From an uncultured Alphaproteobacteria bacterium (GTDB lineage: Bacteria; Pseudomonadota; Alphaproteobacteria; JALCBB01): 64,000 bases of DNA. This document shows positions 31,526 to 39,829 of the stretch, piece by piece. The stretch spans positions 728,335-792,334 of the forward strand of contig OY279575.1 in the NCBI GenBank assembly GCA_958267355.1, written 5' to 3'. Below the pieces are notes generated by a model. It saw nothing but the letters and a program-made list of their open reading frames with translations, ran no database searches and was not told where the DNA came from. A program made the position numbers and the translations under genes. The first letter of the stretch is position 1. Each line of letters opens with the position of its first letter.

Positions 31526-32740
31526 ATGGGGCGTAGCCAAGCGGTAAGGCACCGGTTTTTGGTATCGGCATTCGCAGGTTCGAATCCTGCCGCCCCAGCA
31601 CCCCGTTTAATCGTCTCTGGCGGAAGGTTAATCGTCTCTGGCGGAAGGCTACTGGCGGCTCTAACAGTGGCTCTGGGAGCCCTGTTCGCCACAGAATTAG
31701 ACACAGCACAAGACGCCAAAGCCCAAGCAAGCCGACTGTACGAAGGTCATCCAATCCTAGAACGCCAGTGGGCAAAAACGGACTTTGAAACCCGAACCGT
31801 CGCCCTAGAAGAAATCCTGATGGGCGGACCACCCAAAGACGGAATCCCCGCCATTGACGAGCCGCAGTTTGCTCCTGCCAGTAGCCTAGACCTTGGCGAC
31901 AACGAGCCGCTTATCCGCCTGTCAGTCAAGGGAGAAACACGCGGATATCCACTACGCATACTGACCTGGCACGAAATCGTCAATGACACCATCGCAGGAC
32001 TGCCCGTCGCAGTCACCTATTGTCCGCTATGTAATACAGCAATTGTCTTTGACCGCCGACTAGACGGAAAACCCGCCCGCTTCGGCACTACGGGTTTGCT
32101 CCGTAATTCTGATTTGGTGATGTACGACGACTTGTCCGAAACTTGGTGGCAGCAATACGACGGCACAGCGATTGTCGGCTCGCGCACAGGCGAAGCCCTG
32201 CCCTTCGTGCCTTCCCGCGTTGTTTCGTTCAAAGCCTTGCGGGAGGAAAACTCCGACACGCCTGTGCTGATTCCGAATGCCGAAGGATTCCGCCGCTACG
32301 GAGCTAATCCGTATGTTGGCTACGACTCGTCGCCGCGTCCGTTTCTCTATGATGGAGAATTACCTGATGGAATTGCTCCGCTCACCTACATCGTAGTCGT
32401 AGAAGATAAAGCCTGGACGCTGGATCTAATCCGCGAAAAACAACGCGTCTTCTCGCGGACAGAAGACGGCACTTTGGAAATCCGCTGGCTGGCAGGAGTT
32501 GCTTCCGCACTAGACCGCCCCGAAATCGCCGAATCACGCGAAATCGGCTCAGTAGAAGTCAGACGACAAGGACAGGAAATCGCCCACAAAACCACTTTCG
32601 CCTTCGTCTATTTCGCCTTCTCCAAACAGGGCGTAATCTACCGCCTAGATGAGTCTCCGCTCGTCTGGGATAGAAGGACAGAAGAAGAAAAACTAGAAGA
32701 AGCCAAACAAGAGCAACAAGACAAGCAACAAGGCGGATAA
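31526..32740 (+). CDS. DUF3179-family exported protein (start uncertain)
   Basis: The conserved part (about residues 70-385) carries DUF3179 features: GYPLRILTWHEIVND, GLPVAVTYCPLCNTAIVFDR (two Cys), TTGLLRNSDLVMYDD and TWWQQYDGTAIVG. The function of DUF3179 proteins is not established. A good signal peptide lies just before it (LLAALTVALGALFA, cleavage after AKAQA). The start is a problem. No ATG, GTG or TTG occurs between the tRNA-Gln 3' end and the signal peptide core. The nearest in-frame ATG (31526) sits one base before the tRNA, so the tRNA would be translated as MGRSQAVRHRF. Alternatives are a CTG at 31652 preceded by GGCGGAAGG, or a GTG at 31667 that would truncate the signal peptide. 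A 21-base unit is duplicated at 31607-31648. Product confident, start not. Confidence 0.8.
   Translation: MGRSQAVRHRFLVSAFAGSNPAAPAPRLIVSGGRLIVSGGRLLAALTVALGALFATELDTAQDAKAQASRLYEGHPILERQWAKTDFETRTVALEEILMGGPPKDGIPAIDEPQFAPASSLDLGDNEPLIRLSVKGETRGYPLRILTWHEIVNDTIAGLPVAVTYCPLCNTAIVFDRRLDGKPARFGTTGLLRNSDLVMYDDLSETWWQQYDGTAIVGSRTGEALPFVPSRVVSFKALREENSDTPVLIPNAEGFRRYGANPYVGYDSSPRPFLYDGELPDGIAPLTYIVVVEDKAWTLDLIREKQRVFSRTEDGTLEIRWLAGVASALDRPEIAESREIGSVEVRRQGQEIAHKTTFAFVYFAFSKQGVIYRLDESPLVWDRRTEEEKLEEAKQEQQDKQQGG
31527..31598 (+). tRNA. tRNA-Gln (anticodon TTG)
   Basis: The gene starts TGGGGCGTAGCCAAGCGGTA. The acceptor TGGGGCG pairs perfectly with CGCCCCA. The anticodon stem CCGGT/ATCGG holds a loop with TTG at positions 34-36. 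The T-arm contains GGTTCGAATCC. CCA is not encoded (the discriminator G is followed by CAC). The gene lies directly upstream of, and possibly overlaps, the DUF3179 coding region. Confidence 0.96.
31607..31648 (+). repeat. 21-bp direct duplication before the DUF3179 signal peptide
   Basis: TTAATCGTCTCTGGCGGAAG plus G occurs twice in tandem between the tRNA-Gln and the signal peptide codons. Each copy contains GGCGGAAGG, which could act as a ribosome binding site. Confidence 0.85.
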
Positions 32741-32822
32741 GTCCGCGACAGCAAGCAGGCAAAACCAACCAGCACAGACGCACACGCACACACGAGCAAA
32801 CACAAGCACACACGAGCAAACA

Positions 32823-33206
32823 ATGGCTAACCAATTCAAAACCCTTGAAACCAAAGGACTCAAACACGGCTTGCGGGTTTCATCCGAGCAGGGCTTGCAA
32901 CTCGCACAGGAAAACCTAGCCGCTGGAAATCGTCCCTTTGAAATCTTATTACGCGGCCACGACAATCTAGAAGTAGAGTATTACGCTCCGCCACCGCCCG
33001 ACACACAGAAGCCCCACGACCGCGATGAACTCTATTTCGTTGAACGCGGATCAGGCTGGTTTATCATGGGCGACGAACGCGTCAGATTCGCTCCGGGTGA
33101 CCTGCTGTTCGTTCCAGCAGGGCTAGTCCATCGCTTTGAGGATTACGCAGAACTGGGGGTTTGGGTAGTGTTTTATGGTCCGCGCACCCCTAAATCTAGC
33201 GTCTGA
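32823..33206 (+). CDS. Small cupin-domain protein
   Basis: A 127-residue single-domain cupin. The first cupin motif is KPHDRDELYFVERGSGWFIMG (metal-ligand His, then Glu), and the second is PGDLLFVPAGLVHRFED with its His. This is a complete 2-His-plus-Glu type metal site. Small cupins have many roles, from isomerases to sensors, and the substrate cannot be told. It follows the DUF3179 gene by 82 bases of CA-rich repeats (ACACACGAGCAAACACAAGC) and lies 180 bases ahead of nrdA. Confidence 0.85.
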   Translation: MANQFKTLETKGLKHGLRVSSEQGLQLAQENLAAGNRPFEILLRGHDNLEVEYYAPPPPDTQKPHDRDELYFVERGSGWFIMGDERVRFAPGDLLFVPAGLVHRFEDYAELGVWVVFYGPRTPKSSV

Positions 33207-33386
33207 CCGAACAGGCGTGTAGTGTGGAAAAGGCTGTGAGCAATAGGTGGAGGACAAGCCGAAAAACCACCTGAAAAACAGCTTCACAAACTACGGATAA
33301 AGACTGCACAAGTCCGAAGCCAATGACAGAAACCCCGTCGCGAAACCCATTCTATCAGTCGCGACTCCGAGGAGAGGAAAAGCCCT

Positions 33387-35462
33387 ATGGCAACGCCACC
33401 TGAAAATCCCGAAAACACCGAGCCCACGCACGAAGTCTCGGAACCAACCGATGGGATGCAGGTAGCTGCCTATAGTCTGCGTGATAGCAACACCCAGAAC
33501 GAGCTTGATGAAACGAGTCATTCTAACGACTCCGCCACGCTGGCAGGCGAAACAATTCATATCACCCGCGAAAACGGATTAAACGGACACGAACAAGTCC
33601 TGATTGAAGAAGTTACCCACCGCTTCCAAAACGAACAGGGAGTCACGATTGAAACAACTCCTGAACGCGATGGACTGCTTACCAACTTCGGACAAACCGT
33701 CTTGCGGGATAGATACGCCCTGCCTAACGAATCCTTTCAAGACCTATTCGCCCGCGTAGCAGCGCACTTTGCCGATTCCTCAGAACACGGACAAAGACTC
33801 TACGATTACATCTCACGCCTGTGGTTTATGCCCGCGACTCCCGTTTTGTCTAACGGCGGACTCAAACGCGGCTTGCCCATATCATGCTTTCTGAACGAAG
33901 CTTCAGACTCGCTTGAAGGAATCCTTGGCTTGTGGAACGAAAACGTTTGGCTCGCCGCTCGCGGCGGAGGTATCGGCTCATACTGGGGCAATTTGCGTTC
34001 CATCGGTGAAAAAGTCGGAATGAACGGCAAAACTTCTGGAGTCATCCCATTCATTCGCGTGATGGACTCCCTTACCTTGGCGATTAGCCAAGGCTCGTTG
34101 CGACGGGGTTCGGCGGCAGTGTACCTGCAGGTGGATCATCCCGAGATTGAAGAATTCTTAGAGCTACGCCGTCCAACAGGCGGAGACCCAAACCGCAAAG
34201 CCCTAAACCTACACCACGGGATTTTAATCCCCGACTCCTTTATGCGGGCAGTGGAACACGACGAGTCTTGGGCGTTGCACTCTCCTGTTGATGGACACCA
34301 TGTACGCACCGTATCCGCGCGCGGCCTGTGGATTCGTATCCTGACCGCCCGCGTGGAAACAGGCGAGCCCTATCTTATCTTCATTGACCATGTAAATCGC
34401 GCTTTACCCGAGTTCCAACGACAACAGGGACTCCAAGTCAAGATGTCAAACCTGTGTAGCGAAATTACTTTGCCCACAGGCCTAGACCGCCAAAACCGCG
34501 ATCGCACCGCTGTCTGTTGCCTTTCGTCTTTGAATCTAGAACGTTGGGAAGAATGGCGCGACAATCCGCTGTTCGTGGAAGATATAATGCGCTTCCTAGA
34601 CAATGTGCTGGAAGACTTCATCACGCGGGCTCCTGACGAAATGGAGCGAGCACGCTATTCTGCCGCCCGCGAACGAGCCATCGGACTCGGCGTAATGGGG
34701 TTCCATTCGCTTCTACAGAAGCGTAAGACTCCGTGGGAAAGTGCGGCGGCAAAATCTCTCAACAAAAAGATTTTCCGCGACCTGCGAGCACAGGCGGACG
34801 CAGCTTCTGTAACCCTTGCCAAAGAACGGGGGGCTTGTCCTGATGCCGCCGAACAGGGCGCGATGGAACGCTTTTCGCACAAGCTGGCGATTGCTCCGAC
34901 AGCGAGTATTTCGGTCATCTGCGGCGGAGCTTCGCCCGGCATAGAGCCGATTGTTGCCAACTCCTTTACGCATAAAACGCTTTCAGGCTCGTTCTGGGTG
35001 CGCAATCGCTATCTCTCCCATCTGCTAGAAGAACACGGACACAACGACGAAGACACCTGGGGCAGAATTGCCACCAACGAAGGCTCAGTCGCTAACTTAG
35101 AATTCTTAAGCAATGACGAAAAAGCCGTATTCCGCACAGCTTTTGAACTAGACCAGCGGTGGCTGATTGATTTTGCCGCCGACCGCACACCGTATATCTG
35201 TCAATCACAATCGCTGAATCTGTTTTTGCCCGGTGATGTACACAAACGCGACTTGCATAAGATTCATCTGATGGCGTGGCAACGCGGAGTAAAAAGTCTG
35301 TACTACTGCCGCTCACGCACTTTACAACGCGGCGAGTCGCATAGTGGTCTCCGCAACAAAGAAGCCCAGTCGGTCAAGATCCCCCTACGCGGAGAGATTA
35401 ATATAGACAAAGGCGGCGACTCAAACCCCAACGACTACGACGAGTGCATCGCCTGCCAATGA
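33387..35462 (+). CDS. nrdA: Ribonucleoside-diphosphate reductase subunit alpha (class I)
   Basis: The catalytic subunit reducing ribonucleotides to deoxyribonucleotides. The 691-residue protein starts with about 60 unconserved residues and then the family core. Visible active-site elements are PISCFL (first redox Cys), MSNLCSEI (Asn-x-Cys-x-Glu radical centre), APTASISVICGGASPGIEP, the radical-transfer Tyr pair in SLYYCRSRT and the C-terminal redox pair in ECIACQ. No ATP-cone is evident at the N-terminus. A GGAGAGGAAA site precedes the ATG. The stop (TGA) overlaps the methyltransferase start (ATGA). nrdB lies 2.3 kb downstream, separated by the restriction-modification genes. Confidence 0.95.
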   Translation: MATPPENPENTEPTHEVSEPTDGMQVAAYSLRDSNTQNELDETSHSNDSATLAGETIHITRENGLNGHEQVLIEEVTHRFQNEQGVTIETTPERDGLLTNFGQTVLRDRYALPNESFQDLFARVAAHFADSSEHGQRLYDYISRLWFMPATPVLSNGGLKRGLPISCFLNEASDSLEGILGLWNENVWLAARGGGIGSYWGNLRSIGEKVGMNGKTSGVIPFIRVMDSLTLAISQGSLRRGSAAVYLQVDHPEIEEFLELRRPTGGDPNRKALNLHHGILIPDSFMRAVEHDESWALHSPVDGHHVRTVSARGLWIRILTARVETGEPYLIFIDHVNRALPEFQRQQGLQVKMSNLCSEITLPTGLDRQNRDRTAVCCLSSLNLERWEEWRDNPLFVEDIMRFLDNVLEDFITRAPDEMERARYSAARERAIGLGVMGFHSLLQKRKTPWESAAAKSLNKKIFRDLRAQADAASVTLAKERGACPDAAEQGAMERFSHKLAIAPTASISVICGGASPGIEPIVANSFTHKTLSGSFWVRNRYLSHLLEEHGHNDEDTWGRIATNEGSVANLEFLSNDEKAVFRTAFELDQRWLIDFAADRTPYICQSQSLNLFLPGDVHKRDLHKIHLMAWQRGVKSLYYCRSRTLQRGESHSGLRNKEAQSVKIPLRGEINIDKGGDSNPNDYDECIACQ

Positions 35463-36853
35463 GCTTACTTTCTGTTCAAACAACTTCAAGCACTTTTGAG
35501 CAAGAGCGCTTGTATAAAAGGTATGAGCACCTTCTGCAGGTGAATAATTCTCTGTCTCGAAAAACTGTTTCTTATCAAGCTAACAAATCCGTACCTGGAC
35601 TTCGCTGGATGAAGTATAAGGAAGGATTTTCTATAAACTTAGTATCTGCCATATTAGATGAAGCCACTAAGAGCGAGGGGTGTAAAGAGCGTATTTTAGA
35701 TCCTTTTGCTGGAATGGGCACTGTCCCTCTAGTTTCTTGTGGCAAGGGATATTCTGCTACTGGAATAGAAATCATGCCAGTTGGAATTGTTGCTACTAAA
35801 GGAATTGTTGCAGCATCCAATGGGGTGCGTCGTTCTGACTTTAAAAGAACTGCAAACAAATTGCTTGAACACATTTCTAGTGATAAAGGCGCGTTAACAT
35901 TTAACCATCTACGAATAACTAAAGGAGCCTTTTCACAGTACACAGAATCTCAAATTGTGTCTGCCACGAATTTTCTATCTGAATTGAGAGAATCCCCTTG
36001 CAAGCACATTCTGCAGCTAGCCTGCATGAGCGTTCTAGAAGAAGTAAGCTACACACGCAAAGATGGTCAATATTTGCGTTGGGATGGACGGGCTGATAGG
36101 ACTTTGCGCTCATCCATAAATAAAGGAAAAATTCCATCTTTCTATAATGCCTTGAGTTTACGTTTATTAGAAATTTACACGGACTTTCCTCATGTTAAGA
36201 AATTATTTGGAGGAAAGCATCCAAAGGTAATAGAGAATTCATGCCTACGGCACCTGCAACTTATGAATAAAAATTCATATGATTTAGTAATAATGTCCCC
36301 TCCATATGCAAATCGATATGATTACACCCGCACATATGCCTTGGAACTCGCCTTCCTTGGTTATAGCGAGGATGATGTAAAGACTCTGCGACAAGATCTT
36401 CTATCAGCTACTGTGGAAAATAAATCTAAGGCTGAAGAACTACAGCAACTCTATAAAAATTCTTCACTTTTCAAAAATGTAATGCGAGCTTACAGAGAAC
36501 AGGAGGCCTTACAGGAAATTTTGTTCACGCTCGAACAGCACCGTAAAGAACTGAGCAATCAACATGTGATTCGCTTGATACGAAATTACTTTTTGGAGAT
36601 GTCTCTAGTAATCGCTGAGCTTGGACGAATTGTTTCTCCAGGCGGAACAATTTACATGGTCAATGATAATGTCCAATACCACGGAGTAGAAGTTCCTGTA
36701 GACCTGATCTTGTCGAATTTTGCCGAGCAATTAGGCTTTACCTGTGAAAATATATGGCACCTACCAAAAGGTAAGGGCAATTCAAGCCAGCAGATGGGGC
36801 GGTTTGGTAGAAAAGAAATTCGAAAATGTGTTTATAGGTGGAAAAATGCTTGA
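35459..36853 (+). CDS. DNA methyltransferase of a restriction-modification system (N4-cytosine or N6-adenine type)
   Basis: A 464-residue amino-methyltransferase. SAM motif I is DPFAGMGTVPLV (Asp81), with the acidic motif II in ATGIEIMP. The catalytic motif IV is SPPYANRYDYT (Ser280-Tyr283), with motif I before IV (beta-like order). SPPY is typical of N4-cytosine enzymes but also occurs in some N6-adenine enzymes. I take the ATG at 35459, five codons inside the longest frame, because it overlaps the nrdA stop as ATGA. It overlaps the nuclease gene downstream by 8 bases. The sequence is AT-rich with A/T-ending codons, unlike nrdA and nrdB. It should protect the host from the adjoining endonuclease. 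Confidence 0.88.
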   Translation: MSLLSVQTTSSTFEQERLYKRYEHLLQVNNSLSRKTVSYQANKSVPGLRWMKYKEGFSINLVSAILDEATKSEGCKERILDPFAGMGTVPLVSCGKGYSATGIEIMPVGIVATKGIVAASNGVRRSDFKRTANKLLEHISSDKGALTFNHLRITKGAFSQYTESQIVSATNFLSELRESPCKHILQLACMSVLEEVSYTRKDGQYLRWDGRADRTLRSSINKGKIPSFYNALSLRLLEIYTDFPHVKKLFGGKHPKVIENSCLRHLQLMNKNSYDLVIMSPPYANRYDYTRTYALELAFLGYSEDDVKTLRQDLLSATVENKSKAEELQQLYKNSSLFKNVMRAYREQEALQEILFTLEQHRKELSNQHVIRLIRNYFLEMSLVIAELGRIVSPGGTIYMVNDNVQYHGVEVPVDLILSNFAEQLGFTCENIWHLPKGKGNSSQQMGRFGRKEIRKCVYRWKNA

Positions 36854-37787
36854 AATTGAAGATGCCAAGCACCGATCGTTACGCATCCTTAACGAATTGC
36901 GGGGCAAAGCAGATATCAAAGCTCGCGAGGCGATAGAAGTCTATAACGAAAAATTAGATTTCAAGCCACTATGCGATTACATGATTTGTGCAGATGCGTG
37001 GCATCATGTGACAGAAAATTTACAAGAAGAAGCAAAATTTGTTTTTGCACATCCCGCTTTATTACAAAAGCACCCAAAAACATCCCTATATTATAGAGGA
37101 CTATGTGGCTTGCCCCAAAAACGTGTTCAGAAATTGAGCGGCGTTAGTGGTGTGACAAATTGGGAAAGAGGCTCTATAAAAAATCCAATTTCTAATGAAA
37201 ATGCCAAAAAAGTCGCTTGTCTCTATAACACTATAATTTCTTCTCTAATCACAAGAACCACAGATTGGACTTTAGAAAATGGATATCGGACCATGCTGGC
37301 TACAATGGGTATGTCTTTAGGCGGAACACTAAATAACCTAATTGGGCAGGAGGCAGAAAAGGAAGTAAAACACAAACTGCTAAAGTGGGCAGAACAAAAA
37401 GATCTCATTAAAAAAGAAGAGAAACGCATCTATCATCTTAAAGGCGGAATTCAGATGATATATGATTCAGATCCCGACATCAAATTTCTTCGAGGCAAGA
37501 GGACACTTGTCACAATAGAAATTAAAGGTGGAAAGGATCGGTCGGGAGCTCTAGAAAGACTCGGAGCCGCTCAAAAAAGCTTTGCGAAACATTCCAGGGC
37601 TAGAAATTTTTTAATCGCAGGTGTTATAACAGAGTCTATGAGAAAAATGATGGAACAAGAAGAGCATGGAAGTATAGAATCCTTTAATCTTGAAGAATTG
37701 TTGAAAAATAATTCCAAATTTGAAGAATTTTGCTTAAAAATATTTGATGAAACACTGGAAATTTATAATCCAATTCCTTCAAAATAG
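36846..37787 (+). CDS. Type II restriction endonuclease, XcyI/Cfr9I-like (tentative)
   Basis: A 313-residue protein following the methyltransferase with an 8-base overlap. The pattern HPALLQKHPKTSLYYRGLCG near residue 75, followed by a PQK...NWERG segment, and the nuclease-like TIEIKGGKDRSGALERLGAA (Glu-x-Lys, with a conserved GGxD) resemble what I recall of the XcyI family, whose founders cut CCCGGG. The paired N4-cytosine-type methyltransferase fits that. The specificity is inference. I use the ATG at 36846 with AGGTGGAA upstream rather than an earlier in-frame start inside the methyltransferase. AT-rich, 22 bases ahead of nrdB. Confidence 0.7.
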   Translation: MLEIEDAKHRSLRILNELRGKADIKAREAIEVYNEKLDFKPLCDYMICADAWHHVTENLQEEAKFVFAHPALLQKHPKTSLYYRGLCGLPQKRVQKLSGVSGVTNWERGSIKNPISNENAKKVACLYNTIISSLITRTTDWTLENGYRTMLATMGMSLGGTLNNLIGQEAEKEVKHKLLKWAEQKDLIKKEEKRIYHLKGGIQMIYDSDPDIKFLRGKRTLVTIEIKGGKDRSGALERLGAAQKSFAKHSRARNFLIAGVITESMRKMMEQEEHGSIESFNLEELLKNNSKFEEFCLKIFDETLEIYNPIPSK

Positions 37788-37808
37788 AGAGGCAAGGAGG
37801 TAAGCCAG

Positions 37809-38798
37809 ATGGAAACAGCAACAACAGAGCGGCGGTTTTCGCTTTTGGAGGCGGATCCGATTTATAAGCCGTTTCGCTATCCGTGGGCGTACGATGCTTG
37901 GTTGCAACAGCAACGAATCCATTGGCTCCCAGAAGAAGTGCCGCTGACCGATGATGTCAAAGATTGGAACCGTAACCTTTCAGAAGCCGAGCGCAACTTG
38001 CTTACTCAAGTCTTTCGCTTCTTCACGCAAAGCGATGTGGAAGTCAATAACTGCTACATGCGACACTATTCACGAGTCTTCAAACCCACCGAAGTGCAGA
38101 TGATGCTCGCCGCCTTCTCTAATATGGAAACCGTCCATATCGCCGCCTACGCACACTTGTTAGACACAGTCGGAATGCCCGAAGCCGAATATTCAGCGTT
38201 TCTGCACTACAAAGAAATGCGCGACAAGTACGAGTTTTTGCAATCCTGTGCTTCAGGAGATAAGCGGCAAATCGCTCGCACCCTGGCTGTCTTTGGCGGC
38301 TTCACCGAAGGGCTTCAACTCTTTGCTTCCTTCGCCATTCTGCTGAACTTTCCGCGCTTCAATAAGATGAAGGGTATGGGGCAAATCATTCAGTGGTCCG
38401 TGCGCGACGAGTCTTTGCATACCGCGTCTATTATTCGCCTGTTCCATACCTTCATTGAGGAAAACCCTGAAGTCCGCGACAAAGCCTTTGAAGACGAGCT
38501 AAGCGAAACCTGCGCCAAAATCGTCACCATGGAAGACGCATTCATTGATCTCGCCTTTGAACTCGGTGCCATAGAAGGACTCACCGCCGATGAAGTGAAA
38601 TCTTATGTGCGCTCAGTCGCTGACCGCCGCTTAAAACAACTCGGATTAGAGCCGTTGTACAACGCTCCGCTGAACCCGCTACCGTGGCTGGAGCCCATGA
38701 TCGGCGGCGTGGAATTCACCAACTTCTTTGAAAACCGCGCCACCGAATACGCCAAAGCTTCCACGCGCGGCACCTGGGAAGAAGCCTTTGCCAATTGA
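37809..38798 (+). CDS. nrdB: Ribonucleoside-diphosphate reductase subunit beta (class I)
   Basis: The radical-generating subunit. The 329 residues contain the diiron carboxylate helices: ExxH in FSNMETVHIAAY (Glu107, His110) and a second ExxH in RDESLHTASII. Tyr114 lies four residues after His110, the radical tyrosine position of class Ia enzymes. A strong ribosome binding site (AAGGAGGTAAG) precedes the ATG, allowing independent initiation after the inserted restriction genes. Length and C-terminus are normal. It is followed closely by a CysQ-like phosphatase. Confidence 0.95.
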   Translation: METATTERRFSLLEADPIYKPFRYPWAYDAWLQQQRIHWLPEEVPLTDDVKDWNRNLSEAERNLLTQVFRFFTQSDVEVNNCYMRHYSRVFKPTEVQMMLAAFSNMETVHIAAYAHLLDTVGMPEAEYSAFLHYKEMRDKYEFLQSCASGDKRQIARTLAVFGGFTEGLQLFASFAILLNFPRFNKMKGMGQIIQWSVRDESLHTASIIRLFHTFIEENPEVRDKAFEDELSETCAKIVTMEDAFIDLAFELGAIEGLTADEVKSYVRSVADRRLKQLGLEPLYNAPLNPLPWLEPMIGGVEFTNFFENRATEYAKASTRGTWEEAFAN

Positions 38799-39642
38799 AA
38801 CTCCACACCAACAGCTGTTGGTAGATACCGCCATCGCCACGGCTTTGCTTCTGGCTGAGATACATAGGCAGGGAAACTGGCAAGAGCAAACCAAGGCGGA
38901 TAATTCTCCTGTCACCGATGCTGACCTTGCCGCCGACAAGCTGATCGCCGAACGGCTCAGAGCTTTTGCCATAGCCCAAGGGGTGCAGATTATTTCCGAA
39001 GAAACTGCAACTGAAAATATAGGCGGAAATATATCAGGTGAAGACTCAGCAAGCGGTGACTCGGCACAAAGTCTTTTGCTTGTGGATCCGTTAGATGGCA
39101 CGCGCAACTTTATGCAGTTCGGGCGCGACTATTGCGTCAATATCGGGCTTGTAGAAAACGGACAAGCCAGCTTCGGTGTAGTAGCAGATCCAGCAGACTT
39201 GGTCTGCTGGTGGGGCGGAAGTGGCTACGGGGCTTGGCGAGCCAGCTTTGCCTCCGATGGAAGGCTAGAAGACAAAGTTGCAATACAGGTTAGCTCCGCG
39301 ACAAAGCCGCCAAGAATTGTTCTCGGCTATTGGTCTAAAGCAGAAAGAGTCGCACCACGGCTGGCAAAGCTCGGCTTTGAGATGACCAAGCCACAACGAG
39401 TCGGAGCCGCTCTGAAGTTTTGCCGTATCGCCGAAGGTGTGGCGGATTTATATCCACGGGGGGCAGGTTCGTCCGAGTGGGATACAGCAGCAGGACAGGC
39501 GATTTTAGAAGGCGCAGGCGGGCTTGTGCGACTCGTCAGGCACGATGGCACGATTTCCGACCAAACCCTGCTCTACGGCAAGGACAAGTTCTTAAATCCG
39601 CCTTTTTTTGCGGCTTCTCCCGATGCCCTAACGAAACCTTAA
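38728..39642 (+). CDS. cysQ: CysQ-like 3'(2'),5'-bisphosphate nucleotidase / inositol monophosphatase family (start uncertain)
   Basis: Removes the 3' phosphate from PAP(S), a by-product of sulfate assimilation; related members act on inositol phosphates. Key motifs: ADNSPVTDADLAAD, IISEET and LLVDPLDGTRNF (metal-binding DPLDGT), then SSEWDTAAGQAILEGAGG and LYGKDKFLNPPFFA near the C-terminus. The DPLDGTR form and the FLNP ending favour CysQ over inositol monophosphatase. The in-frame start is unclear. TTG at 38728 would overlap nrdB by 71 bases, an ATT at 38794 overlaps the nrdB stop, and TTG at 38818 is just before the conserved core. Translation is probably coupled to nrdB. Confidence 0.8.
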   Translation: MKTAPPNTPKLPRAAPGKKPLPIETPHQQLLVDTAIATALLLAEIHRQGNWQEQTKADNSPVTDADLAADKLIAERLRAFAIAQGVQIISEETATENIGGNISGEDSASGDSAQSLLLVDPLDGTRNFMQFGRDYCVNIGLVENGQASFGVVADPADLVCWWGGSGYGAWRASFASDGRLEDKVAIQVSSATKPPRIVLGYWSKAERVAPRLAKLGFEMTKPQRVGAALKFCRIAEGVADLYPRGAGSSEWDTAAGQAILEGAGGLVRLVRHDGTISDQTLLYGKDKFLNPPFFAASPDALTKP

Positions 39643-39800
39643 AGCCGAAACCTTGAAGCTGAAATCTTGAAGCCGAAACCTTAAAGCCGAAACCTTGAAG
39701 CCGTGAATAATCCAAAGGGCTATAATCCAAAGGGCTATAATCCAAAGGGCTATAATCCGAAGGGCTAGGGAATCGCTGAAGCCTTAGCGAATCGCTGAAG
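39638..39800. repeat. AACCTTGAAGCCG and TAATCCAAAGGGCTA tandem repeats
   Basis: Two neighbouring arrays fill the gap after the cysQ-like gene: about five copies of GAAACCTTGAAGCC (39638-39705), then four copies of the 15-base unit TAATCCAAAGGGCTA (39707-39767). Confidence 0.88.
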
Positions 39801-39829
39801 CTTTGCGTGAAAAAGCGTAAAATAACCCT

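Noticed and set aside
33207..33386. NrdR boxes ahead of nrdA
   Set aside because: No ACACTATATATAGTGT-like sites can be seen in the gap.
35444..35459. Methyltransferase start five codons upstream
   Set aside because: It lies inside nrdA with no ribosome site, whereas the ATG at 35459 forms an ATGA overlap with the nrdA stop.
36744..36845. Longer restriction enzyme start inside the methyltransferase
   Set aside because: This would add 34 residues in a frame overlapping the methyltransferase. The ATG at 36846 with its own ribosome site is more credible.
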